A DNA stretch of 64,000 nt from Eupeodes corollae (lineage: Eukaryota; Arthropoda; Insecta; Diptera; Syrphidae): NCBI RefSeq assembly GCF_945859685.1, contig NC_079147.1, positions 92,930,315 through 92,994,314 on the forward strand. Reading direction: 5' to 3'. Of the stretch, positions 38,511 through 50,610 are shown in pieces. The position numbers and the translations under genes are program-made. Below the pieces are notes generated by a model, which searched no databases, was not told the origin of the DNA, and was given only the letters and a program-made list of their open reading frames with translations. Within the stretch, counting starts at the first letter, position 1, and every line of letters begins with the position of its first letter.

Positions 38511-40790
38511 ACATCTTAACAAACATAAATCTGTTCGCTGCATTCTGTACCCGTTATTTGTTTCGAAAAGGTGCTCTTCCAACCTAGCAAAACCCCTGCG
38601 TTATTACCTACATACATCTCATTCTTGAATTCGTTCCGGGTAGTTTCAAAAAGCATTTTTTCTGCTAGTCGAACGGTGGAAAAAAAATAACACAGTAAGA
38701 TTATTGAACTTGATATTTTAAAGCTATTCAATAAAGCTCTATTATCGAAAACTGGCAGTTTGAGTTCCGAGGAATCCCTTCTTTGACATTTTAGGATTTT
38801 TCTGATTCAAACCGTTAAACTTAACTAGTATTGGAAGAATTTTAGTCAGAAACTCATAATACTTTTTTCTGCCCGACCCTCATCCTTATTTTTATAAATG
38901 ATCTTCTATGCTTGCAACTTCTTATCCAATAAAATGTTTCACTGACGATGTTTTTTCAGATTTTCATATTCATTTCAAGAGGGACATTTCGGATGCGGAA
39001 CTACAACGACAAAAAAATATAAGCTCATCCTATTCTAGCCTGCATTGTTCGATGGTGAATAAGAAACCGAGTAAAATTTAATTTTTCGAAAACAGTATGC
39101 TGTCTTATATCGTTCAAAAAAAAAACTTGCGGTACTAGGAATGCCCCTCAGTTTTGTATTTAACCAAAATTAGATCGTACTGTGGAGAACAGATAGTTGC
39201 TACTTTGCCGTACCACACGAATGCAAAATACTTTACAGCGCTATGTCTTTCCCCAACATTGCAATGTTCAAGAAAAATGAAGAAACAACGACAACCACTT
39301 TTTCCTTATGTCTCTGGCATTTAGCAGCTATAAAATCATTCAACTTAAGTAGTAAGGTTTTGAGTAAACAAAAAAATTAGGTAGCGCAACAATCCATATC
39401 AACCTAGGGCCTAGTGACTTACAACTCTCTAAGTAACGTTAAAAGATTACAAATTAACAACCAATTAATGTTTTCTTTTATCTGCAAATTCATTACTATA
39501 ATGTGATACAATTTAACACTGGTTCTAAATAGAACTCAAGGACCTTCTTAAGAAAAACCAGATCGATTATTTAAACTTGGTTAATTAAAATAAATTACAA
39601 CACACAAGGAAGATTCTTTTCAACTTTTATATTCCCGAATATTCCAACAACCGTAACTATAAATCATTTATATATCTTCTCTTCTTAAGTAGGTAATGCA
39701 ATACTGGCGTGCCAACAACTTAAAAAGGGTACAACTTTTGCAAGGACAAAAAAAGTTCTTATACTTCATAATTAGTTGGAAGTAACGAAAAATATCTATT
39801 CGGGTCTTATCCCGATTATCCTGCCCCATCTTCTGTCTTAATAAGTATTCAAAGTATAAGGAAATTGAATGTCTGATTATCGTTTCTTAAGTTTGTGATT
39901 GAATTTCATTCCGTATACTTTAACACTTTATACTCAACACGATTCATAGAAAAAAAAGAAGATAATGGATTTTCTCACTCCTTATCTCCTGTGGGAATAA
40001 ATCAATGTAATTGTCTTTCGATGATTTGTTAAAAGACCAAAAAGTGTATTCGATCAATCAACTATGGACTTCATTAGGAAAGTTATTTAGATTGGCATAA
40101 TCAGACTTAAGGAAATTAGTTGGGGTAATAAAGGCGATGTACAGCAGTTCTTCATATCCCATTCCAGAAAATAAGATATTGACAAGCTATAGATATGAGT
40201 AGGTAGGTATGTACATAATAATTGTGTGGACCCACTGTAAAAGTGTAGGTTCTAATACTCCCGTTATGTCGTAGTTAGAGAATTATGTATAAACTTGAGA
40301 GGTGATGACTTTATGAAAATAAGTCAGACTTTTGAACACCATTTCGTAGATTTTCCGGTTTTGTATATGAAGAAATTTACAAACTAAAGTTGAGCTTGGA
40401 ATTTTAATTGATACAAATATTTAAACGTATATTCTATATTTTTCAAAATTGGAGTTTTTGGTTTCGCATGTCCCGCAAACAAATTGTTCTATGGAAGAAC
40501 AATTGAATATCAAAGACATCCCCTTTCTGTATATTTCCAATAACCTTAATATCTAATGAACACATTTTTCGTCAGTAGCTCCTGATTAAGGTTTGACGTG
40601 TAATTTTTGAAGGTTTTTCGGAAACTGATTGAAATATCACGATAATATACAGTGTTGGAAAAATAAGTTTTTAAATAAAATAAATTATTGAGTGGTGGGA
40701 CTTTTTTTCCTTTATAGGCGTACAAAAGTCTCAACGATCACATAAATGCCTTTTTTTAACTTTCCTTACTGGACTTGGTCAGATTTGTTG
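38511..40790. other. Intergenic DNA with one SINE tail
   Basis: No gene recognised; contains the SINE/LINE tail fragment listed at 39376-39432. The remainder is A/T-rich with short frames only. Confidence 0.4.
39376..39432 (-). mobile_element. SINE/LINE 3' tail fragment
   Basis: On the minus strand gagagttgtaagtcactagg, then ggattgttgcgctacctaat, matches the tail at 27.23-27.28 kb. Only about 60 bp is left. Confidence 0.65.
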
Positions 40791-40794
40791 AATG

Positions 40795-41625
40795 CTACAA
40801 ATCCCGTATGTCGATTTGTCTTGTTTAAAAGTTTGGAGGTTTCGTGTTGGGTTAAGAAAGTTGTCAGTTTAATTATTCTTAAAAATTTTTAAATTACCAA
40901 CAATATTTTTCAAATAAAGAAATACTTTAGTTTGAAAATCTAGTTTTGTTAAATAGATTTTTAAGTCGAAAACAAATGTTTACCAATTTAATCAGCATTG
41001 TTTAAATTTTTACAATTGGATGAATGAAATTAATTTCATAAATATTAAGAACCGATCATCAATTTCTCCCAAATTTTGCGGACAGTTGGATTTTTATAAA
41101 AAAAAACTACTGAATATCGAAAACAATATTTTCTATGAAATAAAAAAAAAGCTTGAAGATAATATATTTAATTTTTGAAAAGCGTTTTGATTCAAAAGTA
41201 AATATTTAGCAAACTGTTAATTGTTTTTTTTGTCAGAATTTTTTTAGATGTCAAAAACGTTATACAAAATTATTTGGATATAAAATCATTTCCTACTCGT
41301 AAAATTTTCGAAGTGACAATTTTTTTTCAGTTTTGTTGATTTATTAAAAAAACCGTAAATTGGATTTAAAAAAAAAAAATTTTTGGTATCACGTTACAAT
41401 ATTTTATATTTAATTTAATTCAAGTCTCTAGCGTTTTGGGTTCGTGATATATTTAGGGTTAACAGCTATGGAAAAAAAAAACAACCGGAAGTACGGGCGA
41501 ACGAACGTACATCCGTAGACACGCACGCACGGACATCTTTTTAAAAATCTTTTATTTGTCTAGGGACCTTGAAACGTCGAGAAATGTTAAAATTTTCAAT
41601 TTGACAAATCAACCCCATTACAATA
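40795..41625 (-). repeat. Dispersed repeat R, minus orientation
   Basis: From left to right it shows the reverse complement of the family. The terminal block tgtcgatttgtcttgtttaa is at about 40811. Sub-units follow, then ggtatcacgttacaatattt (41376), the block ctctagcgttttgggttcgt and a CGTACG-type block (41500-41535). It ends in gacaaatcaaccccattaca near 41602-41621. Confidence 0.75.
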
Positions 41626-42754
41626 CAATTACTTCCTGTGAAACAAAATTAATAATTAGTTTTAAGTATAGTTTTATCGTTATTGGCAACATTATGATAG
41701 AATTTAAATTTGTCAATAGATTTGCTTTAATAAACTGCACTGCATTGTTGCTATCAACACGTATGTATAGGTACATAACATAAACTAATGTACGCATTGT
41801 TAAAAGAACATTTTCTCAATTTATATGTACATCCAAGGACGTACACGAAAAAATGTTGCTGTTCATTAGGTATACTCATATATGCGAAGGATAATGAATA
41901 GAGATTTATATTATGAAAAGCATCTAGGGTTTGTGTACCTAGTTTTAGCCACGCGAAATCTAGGCCATTATACATTTTGTATCAAGACCGTTCTATTAAT
42001 AGAAAAATAATTAATTACAACCATCAGCAAATAGATTTATTCGTACACTCAAAGAAAAAATAGATAGTTTAAAATATTCTCTGAAATTTGTATCATTTTT
42101 TATTAATACTGCGTACAATGTAATTGACGAAAATAATATTGGATTACATTTTTGTCTAATGAGAATACAAAAATTATCTCCAGTTCCAGGAAGCTTATTA
42201 AAGAGTATTGTAATTTAGTTGAGCTTCGTTTAGTTAATGAATTATTAAATTATCAGTTTGGGCAAATTCAATTTATAAAATAATAATGAGATCGGGCTAA
42301 TTGATGATATACCAACACCAATGGCAGAACCAGGGGATTGTTTTGTAATTTTCGTAGAAATCTCCTTGATTTCAAAACTTATCGTATTGCGTCTATGGAT
42401 ATGACTTCCCTCATATGTTTAGTTATTTATTTTTTGTATATGAAAATAAAATTTGTGTTTATTGCTTTAAACTTTGTTTTCTTAAAGTGTTAAAATAAAT
42501 TTTATGCAATAGGATTTTGTTAAAAGTTCATTAGGTTTTATTTTATAATTCACTTTAATAGGTTTTACATTTTGATGTTAACTTAATAAGAGGAAGGAAC
42601 AAACTAAAACTAACTTACAAAAATTGGCACATTAACTTCTTAACATCTAATCTCACGTATGTACAGTGAATGGATCACAAACTGTAAGTTTACATAATTC
42701 AACAAAAAGTATACTACTTTTAATTGAGCACTAGATCAAGAATATGTGGTACAT

Positions 42755-42930
42755 GGCCGAAAGGTATTTTAATAATTAGTACTATTATTTAGCTTAGAGC
42801 GCCCGTATAGGACAAGTAAGTTAGTTGTAAGTTTTGGTTAATTGGGATAGTTTTATGAATTTCTTTCTTTAAGATAGTTCTTTCTAGCTTTAAGATAGTT
42901 TTAAGAATTATAAATAAAAATGAATTAAAA
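42755..42930 (+). mobile_element. 3' end of the I/jockey-type LINE, third copy
   Basis: This aligns with the last 140 bp of the LINE at 26.87-27.01 kb: agcttagagcgcccgtatag against the same site, gttagttgtaagttttggtt, and the terminal ataaaaatgaattaaaac. No SINE sequence follows; repeat R begins directly after it. More divergent than the other two copies. Confidence 0.75.
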
Positions 42931-42937
42931 CAAAGAG

Positions 42938-43510
42938 AGGCTGGGATGTGACCCACACTGACAACTTCCCATCCCGTCTGTCGATTTGTCTTGCTAAAAA
43001 GTTAAAAACGTTTTTGGTTGAACTATTCTTAAAAATTTTAAAATTACCAACAATTTTTTTCAAATAAAGATGTATCGAGAACCGAACATCAATTTTTAAT
43101 AAATTTTTTTTTTATGAAAAAACGAACTGTTGGATTTTTATAAAAAAAACTACTGAATATCGAAAACAATATTTTCTGTGAAACTATCACGTTACAGTTT
43201 ATTATATAAAATTTAATTCAAGCCTATAGCGTGTTTGGTTCGTAAGATATTTAAGGTTGATCAAAATTTTCACTTTTTTCCTTAAACTGCTATGGTAATA
43301 CAAACAGATACATTTATACATATCTTCTGGTTCTTGAGCTATGTAAAACAAAAAAAACGTCGCGAACGTACGGACGTACGGACGTACGAACGTACGTACA
43401 CACGCACGCACAGACATCTTTCTAAAAATCTTTTATTTCGACTCTAAGGACGTAGAAACGCCGGGAAATGTCAAAATTATCAATTTGACAAATCGGATCC
43501 TTTGCAATAA
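42938..43510 (-). repeat. Dispersed repeat R, minus orientation, with terminus
   Basis: This copy shows the family end: gaggctgggatgtgacccac (42939-42958), then cccatcccgtctgtcgattt. Sub-units and the CGTACG block at about 43360-43395 follow. The block gacaaatcggatcctttgca closes it near 43506. Arg/Val-rich frames in it are artefacts. Confidence 0.8.
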
Positions 43511-44189
43511 GTTCCTATGGGAAGTTAATAATTAAAGAAAATCTGGTCTAAATCTGGTCTTTACTTGGCTGTTCTCAAGTTTAATAACTGTTTAAGTGTT
43601 CAAGTCACGATCCACCGGTTATAACTAATTTTTTTCGGAATTCTTTCAAAGTGCCTTAATCGTTTTATCTACAACTGTAATTCCTTAAGCTGTGCTTCTA
43701 CAAGAGGACGTTCTACTGTCACTTTTTTTATGGAACTAACAAAAAACTGTACTGACTTATTTATAAGCAAAACACAATTGGATTTTATTTTTACTTGTTG
43801 TTTTGCTGTGCTTTATCGAACATTAAGTAAAATAATTTGAATCTAATTTTGTTGATAGATCATGCTCCGTGATTTTCAATGGTTGCTAATCAAACAATGT
43901 AAAGGTTTACTCTAAAATTCTACAAAGCAGTCAGTAACGCCCAATTCTCTGTATTTATTGAAATTCTCAAAAGACATATGCTCAATAACTGAACTTAAAA
44001 ACAATCGATACAATTTTCTAATTCGTTTATTATAAAGAAACATCCTATATCATTTGCCCGATCCGTTCTTGGATACGATTGTGAGATCAGATTAAGCCAT
44101 CAAATTATACAATATACATGTCATAAAACCAGCCTAGAACTAGTTCAAAAAAAGGTTTGAAATTTCACTAGTACTTAGTGATTGTAATC

Positions 44190-45868
44190 GTTTCGATTTG
44201 TCGAATTGAAAGTTTTGACATTTCTCGTAGTTTGTAGGTCACTAGAATCAAAATCTTGGCAAACAAAAAGATATTACAAACTAATTTCATGTTATAGAAA
44301 ATATATTTTAACATTTATTCAAAATTTTAGAAAAATCCAATATTCAGTTTTCTTATAAGAAATAAGATCTTATAAGAAATAAGAATCTACAAAAAACACT
44401 ACTTTACATAAACTCATGTTTGATTTCAATTTTTCGAGAAAAGATCAAGGTATTGACTTAAAAATCCAGTTGGTATTTGTTAAGTTTAAGAAACAAAAGC
44501 TTTCAAAAATGGCTAAAATGGATAAAAATTAGATTTCAACAAGAAATATCAGCCCCAAAAACAGAAATTAAAATAAAACTTATTTTATTATGTGTAAAAC
44601 TAACTTTTAGTTTATTTTTCAGAAAACGTCAATTAAAATTTTTGTTTACATGACAGGTAAGCTTACGAAAACAACAGAACTAATAAAAAATGGTTTTCGA
44701 CTCAAGTATTACGAGCACAAAGAATGATATTTATTTACTTCAAATTATGTATCTCACACAAAATATTGTTATTAACTTTCCATTGGAAGTTATTGCAATG
44801 GGACCGATTTGTCAAATAGAAAATTTTGACATTTCTCGACGTTTCAAGGTTCCTAGAGTCGAAAACATTTTTTTTTAGAAAGATGTCTGTGTTGTTCGTA
44901 CGTCCGTACGTTCTCGCCGTTTTTTTCGTCGTCGACAGCTCAAAAACCAAAAGAGATATCGACTTTAAATAAATTTTATTATACAGATATTAGTGCAGAA
45001 AAATGCCGAAAGGGCTCCCAAGAAAATTGCGCGGGTGTTTTTTTTTTATATATCAGTTTAAAAAACGGTGAACATTTTGGTTAACCCTAAATATCTCACG
45101 AACCAATCTTGTTAGAAACTTGAATAAAATGTAATGTTATACATTGTAACGTAATACAACATAGATATATATTTGGAAAAAAATCCAACTAACGGTTTTT
45201 TTAAATCGAAAAAAAAACTGAAAACAGTATTTTGTCACCTCGAAAATTTTACGAATACAAAATAATTTCATCTCGAAAACAACGAAAAAACACGTTTTTA
45301 ACATCGGAATTTTTTTTTTGGAAAAATCAAATTGACAGTTTTTTTTTATAAAAAATAAAAACCTTAAAAATTGAATTTCAACTCAAATATCTTTTTAAGA
45401 ACTAGAGATTATGGCTTCACACTTTATTTTTCTTATAAGAAATATTGTTTTCAATATTTTTGAGAAAATCAAATCGTCAGTTTTCTTACAAAAAATTAAA
45501 ACATAAACATAAAAATTAATAAAAGTTATTAAAATTTGATTTTCGACTCAAATATCTTTTTAAAATGTTGAGATATTGGCTTTGAACTACTTCAATCTTT
45601 CAAAACATATTTTTTTCTACATTTAGTAAAAATTGAATTGTTTTCGATATTCAGTAGTTTTTTCTATAAAATTAGATTATAGATTTTCAAACTTGACTGT
45701 TTCTTGGTACGAAAATTATTGTTGGTTATTTTATATTTTTGAAGAATAATTGAACTGACAACTTTTTTAACCCAACACTAATAACTGCAAGCTCCTAAGC
45801 ATGACAAATCGACAGACGGGATGGGAATTTATCAGTGTGGGTCATATCCCAGCCTCTTTTTAATATTT
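44190..45868 (+). repeat. Dispersed repeat R, longest copy, plus
   Basis: The complete-looking unit starts near 44785 (ggaagttattgcaatgggac) and continues with aaaattttgacatttctcga and the CGTACG block (44896-44920). Then come agagatatcgactttaaata, tggttaaccctaaatatctc and at least three sub-units of about 145-175 bp. It ends with gtgggtcatatcccagcctc at 45838-45857. A partial copy (44190-44780) precedes it. Starting gatttgtcaaa and ending gacaaatcg form short inverted subterminal repeats. Confidence 0.78.
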
Positions 45869-45869
45869 T

Positions 45870-47235
45870 TTTATAGTTTTTGAAAAACCGGCAGACAGGA
45901 ATGGATTTTATTTTGTTTACATTTATTTAGCTATGTGAAATGGATCTAATTGAAGCTTATTAATGTTATCAATATTTTTCAATGAATTTTACAGTAGTTG
46001 AAAAAGTGTACGTATAGATTTCACTTACAACTGCATAATGTAATTTGAATTGAATTTCCTTGTTTTCATTCTTTCACAACTACGGCCACAATACGGCCCC
46101 TAAACTGAAATCCAAAAAAAATTATCAATTAGTTTTAAGAAATTTAAAGATTCAACAGTTTGGCAAAATTCTCCATAAATTGTTTTATAATCTATCAGTG
46201 AATGTCTGCCTTTGAGCTTTTGTGATTTTAAATATTCACTCATGATGATACAAATATGACATTTTTTGAGGTTCATATGTTCGACCAACTTTTGTCAGAT
46301 TTTTTTAAATTTTCAATTCTTTTTTCTTACAGTGCACGAAAATAGTTTACACATTTTAATCAACTCTCAGCCAGAAGCTGATATGGCTAATTAGAAATAA
46401 TATGGGTTCCACCACCGTGTGTCGCCCAAATACAATTCTATACCATCACACTGTATCGCATCGTCATCGTCACATCCTTAAAGACCGTTCATGGTCGTCG
46501 CATCCGTCCGTTCGGAAACTTTTGGACGACACATCACCAACAGGAACTGGATTATATCAAACACGGATTATTATAGCTTATCTGCTTGTGCAATTCAAAT
46601 GCGAAATTAATGTTGCCTCGTGTTTGATGCGATAGGGGTTCAGGTTCGGCGATTGGGCGTGGGAGTGAGATAAAACGATAATGAATCAATGAAATCCCCA
46701 TAAACATAAATGCTATAACATAAACGTAATATTGCAAAATACGACAAGGTAGATGTGAACCCACATAGAATAATCTGCCTTATCCTCAATTCTCCTATTT
46801 ATGATATATATAAAGCTATTTTTGGGCCTCCTGATATGGTCCCCTGGAATGGAAGATAGATATTGTTTTTTTTATGAAATAAATTATATTTTCTGATAAA
46901 AATTCTATTAAATAGAAATGTGTGAAACATTATGATGAATTGCTTAAATCAAATGTATTGGGTAATTAGACTTTCAAAAGAATCCATCTTGAAGTTTTTT
47001 TTATTTGAAACAGCATCTATACGGACTTCGGAGCACGTGTTCGATTTTAATAGAATTTTTAAATCATCTTTGGAATCATGTAGATTGATACTTCTCATTA
47101 TTTTCAGAATATAAACATAGACAATTTAAAGACTTCAATGTTAATTTTGAGGATTTGTACTATGCCAAATACTGAATATAAGTATACAATGTTGTTATCT
47201 AATACCACATATTTTCGTTGTTAAGCAGAGATATA
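45870..47235. other. Intergenic DNA, no gene recognised
   Basis: A block around 46390-46800 is less A/T-rich, but its frames show no known domain. Otherwise A/T-rich. Confidence 0.4.
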
Positions 47236-47239
47236 CAAA

Positions 47240-48355
47240 AATAGGAATAAAAAACTTTATGCTTTCTTTGTCGACTTTCAAGCAGCCTTTGACTCCATAC
47301 CACGAGAAGCACTCTTCTATAAATTATATATGCTAGGGATATCATCAAAAATGATAAATGTATTGAAAGCTTTGTACTACAATAATACTGCTCGTATCTG
47401 GGATGGAAAATGTCTTTCCGAAAATTTCGAAACAACAGTAGGAGTAAAGCAAGGGTGCGTTCTTAGCACACTACTGTTTATTTAAGGTGGAATTGAGCTC
47501 TATCAGACGAAAATTCCAGGGTTATTATTTGCAGATGTCACCGTTTTCCTCGCAGAGACAGTTGAAGGCATGCAGCTTATGATCAACAGATTAGGAAGTT
47601 ATTGTAAGAGTTGGAATCTATCTGTCAACCTGGTGAAATCTAAAATGATGATCTTAAGAAGTGGCGGAGGAAGATATTCACGGCTGGAGAAGGTGGGCGT
47701 TTAACGGACATAAAATAGAAATTGTAAGGGAGTATAAATATCTGGGACTTTTGATTTCATCGAATTACATCTTCAAGGCAAACTAGCAGATGCAAACCGT
47801 GTGCTATCTGCGCTGTTTGGGGCAGCTGCATAAATAAGAACAGTATTTCACATACATCATTTCGTGCAACTGCAACAACCATTCCGTTTGAAACAGTGGA
47901 GAAGTTACTACGTTACTTTATTAAAAGATTTTTTAGAATACCCGCCTGTTCCCCAAACTATATGATTCATTTGGAGACTGGTATTCCGTCTATGTTTCTG
48001 GATACTCTTAAGCTTCATTTTATCTACATAATACGAGTATTAGCAATATATGAAGAGAGAACATCATGGAATTTATAGAATTCGCAATACAGGTTGTACT
48101 ATAGCAAATTGGACCACGACTCAAATGAAAGAACATACTTTTTAGCTAACCATCTTACGGAATTAATAAAGTACAATCTTTCGATTAAGGGTTAAATATT
48201 GAACCTTAATTTCATACCACACCGACCAGAGTTATACCAATTATATGTACCTTATGCAACCGTTATATGAAAGAAAAGATGTGTTTCATTTTATGGCAGT
48301 CTGTCCCGTTTTAAAGGAATTTCGAGTGAACATTTTGGAGTTCAGTCATTGGAAC
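47240..48355 (+). mobile_element. LINE relic, reverse transcriptase to C-terminus
   Basis: RT pieces appear in order: FFVDFQAAFDSIPREALFYK, LGISSKMINVLKALYYNNTA and FETTVGVKQGCVLS (near 47430-47470). A degenerate FADV follows where YADD is expected (about 47530), then NRLGSYCKSWNLSVNLVKSK. Later pieces near 47890-48000 (KLLRYFIKRFFRIP, MIHLETGIPS) and 48240-48350 (FHFMAVCPVLKEFR) are the C-terminal region. Many stops and at least two deletions are present, so it is dead. The clade is uncertain. Confidence 0.75.
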
Positions 48356-48384
48356 TGAATTCCGCTGTCAGGCAGGATGATCCA

Positions 48385-50610
48385 TCCAACATAGACGAAC
48401 TGAAATCCAAAAATCCCGTCCTCCCGACTTAGACGAAGTAAAGATTTCCATATCTAAAGTCTAATAAAGCCGCTGAAGCGGATGGCTTGAATGCCGAGCT
48501 CTTTAAAGCAGCTGGAGATAAGTTGGTTAGGAGCATGCACCAACTTATCTGTAAGATATGGTCGGAAGAAAGCATGACCAATGAATGGAACCTCAGAATT
48601 GTTTGCCCGATCCTGAAAAAAGGAGACCATCTAAGCTGCACCAACTATAGAGGAATAAACTACTTAACATCGCCTATAAAATCTTCTCTACCGTAATATG
48701 TGAACGTCTAAAGCCCATTGTCAACAACCTGATAGGTAATTATCAGTGTAAATAATTTGAGCATATCCTGCAGGTATAAATGAGCAGATTTTGCATACAA
48801 AAAATGCCCAGAAGCGTGGAAAAAAGGAAGCATTTTTTTACAGCTTTTAAGTGTCCATTCCAATCTCCTAGTCTTTCAGATCTAATAAAATCTTTAACTA
48901 TAGATACCATATAAAAATATTGTACCCATAACTTTGCAGTTGGTCCTCGATTTTTGTACTGTTTGTACAAGGCTGTTTGTTTGAGGCTTTTTATTGTACA
49001 AACAGTATGGAGCGAGAAATTAACGCAAAGGCTACTTGTTTTTAGCGAAAAATTCAAATTTCATTAAAAGTGTACACTTTGTTGGCCTTATAACGGAAAA
49101 ACTATCAACTTGACGTGAAAATGTCATAAGACCATTTTTGTAGATAATTACCTCCTCTACAATTTGTGTCCACAACTTTTTTTTGTACGACCAATAAAAA
49201 ACGAGATATTAAAAAAAAGGCTAATTCCGTGACCTTTGACCTCGAATAACCTTTGACGCGTACATGATATCGAGGTCGACTTTTTACACATTGTTAACAA
49301 CAACATAAAGAAGATGTGTACCAAAATTCAGCTAGGTGGGAATTTTTCCGAGCTGAAAACCTAATTTGACTGGACTATAAGGCCCATCGTCAACAACCTG
49401 ATAGGTCCTTAATCCTTATCAGTTTGGTTTTGGACCAGGAAAGTTCACAGTTGATCAAATATTCACATTATATTTGGAAAAAACCCAATAAAAACCAAAT
49501 CGACACCCACCATCTTTTCATCGATTTCAAGCCCGCATATATCAGCATATACAGGGACGAGCTGTATAGAGCTTGTCCGTTTGTGCAGGATGACTATAGA
49601 GAATTCACGCTGCTGCATAAAGGTTGGAAACAACTTAATAGAACCTTTCGATGTCAAATAAGGTTTAAGACAAGGTGATGCGTTGTCATGTGATTTTTTA
49701 AACATCGTGCTTGAAAGAATAGTGCAGAGCACACACACCAACACTAGAGTCACTATCTTTCAAAAGTCTGTCCAATTACTAGCATATTATGCTGATGACA
49801 TTGACATAATCGGAAGAACTCAGCGTGATGTCAATGGGGCTTTTGTGAGTATTGAGGCAGTGGCGGCAAAAATGGGTTTAGCTGTTAATGAGGGCAAAAC
49901 AAAGTACATGCTGTCGTCAAGAAAGGACGTACAACACCGACGTCTTGGTCAAAACGTCTCCATCGACAGACGTAACTTTGAGGTAGTCAAGGACTTCGTC
50001 TACCTAGGCTCCGCTGTAAATGCAGAAAACAACACCAGCGCAAAAATCAAACGCAGAATAACTCTTGCTAACCGCTGTTTCTTTTAACTAAGAATGTAAT
50101 TGAGTTTTAAAGTCCTCTCTCGAGGGACCAAAATGTTTATATATAAGACCCTTATCATCACCATCATGCATACCCGAAGCATGGACTATGACAAAAAGGA
50201 TGAAAACAGCTTGGGTCGCTTCGAGAGAAAAGTTCTTAGTGTGATTTACGGTCCCGTTTGCATCGAAGGGGAGTGGAAGAGAAGATGGAAGAACGAGCTG
50301 TACGGGCTGTACAGCGACGTAGACTTAGCCAGAAGAGTAAAAGTCCAACGACTAAGATGGCTGGGTCACGTAGAGCGCATGGAAAACAATGCTCCGGCCC
50401 GAAAAGTCTTCGAATCCACACCCACAGGACAGCGCAGTAGAGGAAGACCGTAGATCAGGTGGCGCGCACAAGTGGAAGGTTACCTCACCCAACTTGGAGC
50501 GCGGAACTGGAGACATCTAGCCCGGGACCTAGTTAGATGGAGAAGTTTGTTTGTTGAGTCCCTAGTTCACACAGGACTATTGCGCCACCTAAAGTAAGTA
50601 CGGAGTCATT
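48385..50610 (+). mobile_element. RTE-like LINE, interrupted; donor of SINE tail
   Basis: Motifs in order: SNKAAEADGLNAELFKAAGD, CPILKKGDHLSCTNYRGINY, then a 0.63-kb insertion. RT resumes with THHLFIDFKPAYISIYRDEL, a recognisable catalytic YADD (49788-49799) and VNEGKTKYMLSSRKDVQHRR. The C-terminal signature QRLRWLGHVERMENNAPARK and GQRSRGRP follow, with a stop at about 50451. It continues to a last motif NWRHLARDLVRWRS. The 3' end, ggactattgcgccacctaaa then gtaagta, resembles the SINE tails in this window. Multiple frameshifts; inactive copy. Confidence 0.85.
48751..49378. other. Insertion inside the RTE-like LINE
   Basis: The LINE phrase cattgtcaacaacctgatag (48717-48736) recurs almost exactly at 49385-49404 (catcgtcaacaacctgatag). 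The intervening sequence is unrelated to the LINE. Inside lies an inverted repeat, ctgtttgtacaa near 48958 and ttgtacaaacag near 48995. The duplicated flank is longer than usual for a target duplication. Confidence 0.55.

Noticed and set aside
46402..46635. His-rich 77-residue frame
   Set aside because: Short, no domain, no supporting context.
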